Below, one piece after another: positions 57,798 through 64,000 of a stretch of DNA of 64,000 nt. The stretch comes from Bradyrhizobium sp. CB1015. GTDB taxonomy: Bacteria > Pseudomonadota > Alphaproteobacteria > Rhizobiales > Xanthobacteraceae. A program made the translations under genes and the position numbers. A model generated the notes under the pieces. It searched no databases and was not told the DNA's origin. It saw only the letters and a program-made list of their open reading frames with translations. The stretch covers positions 5,270,001-5,334,000 of the forward strand of contig NZ_CP104174.1 of assembly GCF_025200925.1 (NCBI RefSeq), given 5' to 3'. Position 1 is the stretch's first letter, and each line of letters opens with the position of its first letter.

Positions 57798-58160
57798 GTG
57801 CTCGCAAACCGCCAGCCCTCAGGATCCTGCCGCTCGCGCTCCCGGCGCGGGCTGCTGTCCGTGCTGATCGCGGCTTTCTATCTGATCGCGGGCGCGCTGC
57901 ACGGCGCAAACGACATCGACGTCACCACGCCCGGCGGCGGCTCGGAGCTCGCCGCGGTCCTCGATGGCGCCAGCGGCCATGGCGACCACAAGGCCATCGG
58001 CGGACACCATTGCCACGGCTGCTTCTCGCTGACCGTGGCACAGCCGGTGCCATCGACCGCGGCGATCGCGCTCGTGTCGGCACCGAGCCCGCAACGGACC
58101 CCCCGACTCGCCGGAATTGTTCCCGATACCGACTCTCCCCCTCCCAGAGCTCTTGCCTGA
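57798..58160 (+). CDS. Small exported His/Cys protein preceding the czc operon
   Basis: 120 residues with a GTG start; a TTG 29 codons earlier is an alternative. A hydrophobic signal (RGLLSVLIAAFYLIAGALHG) is followed by a polar mature part with a potential metal site GHGDHKAIGGHHCHGCFSLT (five His, two Cys). The C-terminus is Pro-rich. The location 55 bp before czcC suggests a periplasmic metal-binding or sensing role, inferred only. Confidence 0.6.
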   Translation: MLANRQPSGSCRSRSRRGLLSVLIAAFYLIAGALHGANDIDVTTPGGGSELAAVLDGASGHGDHKAIGGHHCHGCFSLTVAQPVPSTAAIALVSAPSPQRTPRLAGIVPDTDSPPPRALA

Positions 58161-58215
58161 ATGGATTGGTCGGGCGCTCCGCGCCCATTAGCTTCATCCT
58201 TCACAGGTCGATTTC

Positions 58216-59486
58216 ATGTTTCGCAGGGGAATGGCCGCGCGCCTCGCGTGCGCGGCAGCGTGTCTGATTGCAGCATCGGCGCTTGCACCATCGCACGCCC
58301 AGACTTTGACGATGCGGAGCGCGCTGTCGCGCGCGCTGGCGGCGAGCCCGCGGCTGACGGCAGCGGAGCGCGACGTCGGCATCGCCACCGGCCAGCGCAT
58401 CCAGGCGGGCGCCCCGCTCAATCCGGAACTGTCCTACGAACAGGACGATTCATTCGGCTCCGGCAGATATCGCGGCACGCGCTCGGCCGAGACCACGCTC
58501 CAGATCAGCCAGGCCTTCGAGCTGTTCGGCAAGCGCGAGGCGCGGATCGCCGCAGGCGCAGCCGGCGTCGAGGTCGCCGCGATCCAACGCAAGGCTATCA
58601 GGCTCGAGGTGCTGTCGGAGACCGCGATCGCCTTTCTCAGCGTGCTCGGCGCGCAGCGGCGCATCCAGATCCTCGACGAGCAGATTGCCGCCATCGACCG
58701 TCTCACGCCGCTCTTGCGCCGCCGGGTCGAGGCCGGCGCTTCCTCGCCGGCCGAGACGGGCCGCGCCGAGGTCGCCTCCGCCCTGGTGAAGGCCGACCGC
58801 GAGCGCTTCAAGGCGGCGCTGGCGAGCGCCCGGCGCGAGCTTGCAGTGCTGATGGGCGATCCCGCCGCCAAATTCGGCGAGGTGTCCGGCCGGCTCGACA
58901 CCACCGGACGCCCGCCGGCGTTCCAGGCGGTGATTGCCGCCATCGATGCCAATCCGCAGCTGGTGCGCTGGACCGCGGTCTACGCCCAGCGCAATGCCGA
59001 GCTGCTGCTGGCACGGCTGAGGCCCTATCCGGACGTGCGGATCGCGGCAGGCTGGCGCCACTTCAACGAAACGGGCGATGATGCGGCGCGGCTGACCGTC
59101 TCCGTGCCGATCCCGGTGTTCGACCAGAACCAGGGCAACATCCTCTCGGCCCAGGAAAGCCTCGCCAAGACCCGCGCCGAGCGCGAGGCCAACCGCAACG
59201 CACTGATCGTGATCGCCGGCCGCGCCTATGACTCGCTGCAAGGCTCGCTGCGCGAACTCGCGGTGCTGCGCGAGACTGCGATCCCCAAGGCCGTCGAGGC
59301 GTCCGAGGCGATCTCGCAAGGCTACGGCCAGGGCCGCTTCACCCTGCTCGAAGTGCTCGACGCCCAGGCCAGCGTGACCCAGGCGCGGCTGCGCGAGCAG
59401 GAGGCGTTGCAGAATTTCCACGCGGGTGTCGCGACCATCGAAGGCCTCGTCGGCAATCCCTTCACGCTGGCGCGGGAGAGCGCACG

Positions 59487-59490
<4 letters not shown>
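58216..59490 (+). CDS. czcC: CzcC-like outer membrane efflux protein (TolC family)
   Basis: 424 residues with signal peptide MFRRGMAARLACAAACLIAA ending near SHAQT. Two repeated helical hairpins in the TolC manner: TMRSALSRALAASPRLTAAE and later LRELAVLRETAIPKAVEASE, plus LNPELSYEQDDSFGSGRY strands. It forms the outer membrane exit duct of a metal RND pump. Its stop overlaps the start of the adaptor gene (ATGA). Confidence 0.9.
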
Positions 59491-63726
<4,236 letters not shown>

Positions 63727-63728
63727 AA

Positions 63729-64000
63729 TTGGGCGGCCACGACCACCACTGTCATCACGACCATGATCATGCGGGCCACTCGCATGCGCATGGCCACGAT
63801 CATGGTCACGGGCACGATCATGGTCATGGGCACGGCCATGTCCACGCGCCCGCCAATTTCGGCAAGGCGTTCGCGCTCGGCATTACGCTCAACACCGCGC
63901 TCGTCGTGGCCGAGGCGGTTTACGGCTATATCGGCAACTCTACCGCCCTGCTCGCCGATGCCGGCCATAACCTGTCCGACGTGCTCGGCCTCGTCATTGC
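63729..64000 (+). CDS. Cation diffusion facilitator (CzcD-like), N-terminal part, runs off window
   Basis: The visible 90 codons start with a TTG two bases after the czcA stop; no in-frame ATG is available, so the start codon is TTG if the gene is intact. The first 38 residues are nearly all His, Gly and Asp (GHDHHCHHDHDHAG and HGHGHDHGHGHGHVH), then FGKAFALGITLNTALVVAEA is helix 1 and STALLADAGHNLSDVLGLVI contains the HNLSD metal site of CDF exporters. Probably exports Zn/Co/Cd from the cytoplasm and works with the Czc pump. Confidence 0.9.
   Translation, partial: MGGHDHHCHHDHDHAGHSHAHGHDHGHGHDHGHGHGHVHAPANFGKAFALGITLNTALVVAEAVYGYIGNSTALLADAGHNLSDVLGLVI

Overview
The window looks like a chromosomal segment of a Bradyrhizobium-type alphaproteobacterium (Nitrobacteraceae). 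This is inferred from high GC, alphaproteobacterial GTTC-N7-GTTC LexA boxes, a five-gene copper-starvation operon matching pcuABCDE as I recall it from Bradyrhizobium japonicum, the alphaproteobacterial order nuoA-N followed by birA-rnj-mce-DUF1467, and many rhizobial palindromic repeats. It is core/accessory chromosome: I see no prophage, IS transposase, CRISPR array or rRNA operon.

Layout. 1-1.8 kb: 5' part of replicative dnaE (minus), preceded by an unusual 32-codon single-helix membrane peptide gene with a sigma-70-like promoter and two LexA boxes. 1.9-6.7 kb: an Omp25/RopB-like porin, a ClpP-like secreted protein, and a divergent XRE regulator/MDR oxidoreductase pair. 6.8-10.2 kb: lolD, a LolC/E-type permease and proS. 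10.4-16.0 kb: the copper operon pcuABCDE (DUF2946, TonB-dependent receptor, PCuAC chaperone, YcnI, CopC-CopD fusion). 16.25-16.46 kb: a candidate free-standing structured small RNA with its own promoter and terminator. 16.7-20.3 kb: a sugar ABC transporter. 20.6-23.2 kb: an amino-thiazoline-carboxylate hydrolase-like gene, two RidA genes and a short LysR regulator. 23.3-28.7 kb: a complete peptide ABC transporter. 28.9-33.9 kb: mtnK, a small membrane protein, DUF1467, methylmalonyl-CoA epimerase, RNase J and BirA.

33.9-49.7 kb holds the complete 14-subunit NADH dehydrogenase (complex I) operon. It is interrupted by three extra items: a FkbM methyltransferase ending in NLNAK repeats between nuoD and nuoE, a 54-residue membrane protein between nuoE and nuoF, and a MITE-like palindromic element with a 14-bp target duplication between nuoI and nuoJ. 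50.4-52.7 kb: a siderophore receptor. 53-57.7 kb: a small secreted/membrane protein, tRNA-Asp(GUC), an HU protein, peptidase T, an alpha/beta hydrolase, a membrane protein with a 24-residue partner peptide, and a small hypothetical. 57.8-64 kb: a czcCBA divalent-metal RND efflux operon, a His/Cys small exported protein ahead of it and a CDF (CzcD) exporter behind it, truncated by the window end.

Functional themes are respiration (complex I; copper supply, which in Bradyrhizobium serves cytochrome oxidase assembly), metal import and export (copper, iron-siderophore, Zn/Co/Cd), and solute uptake. The items most worth a second look are the LexA-controlled 32-residue peptide, the orphan sRNA, the MITE-like insertion that recreates an ATGA coupling at nuoJ, and the foreign-looking passengers within the nuo operon.
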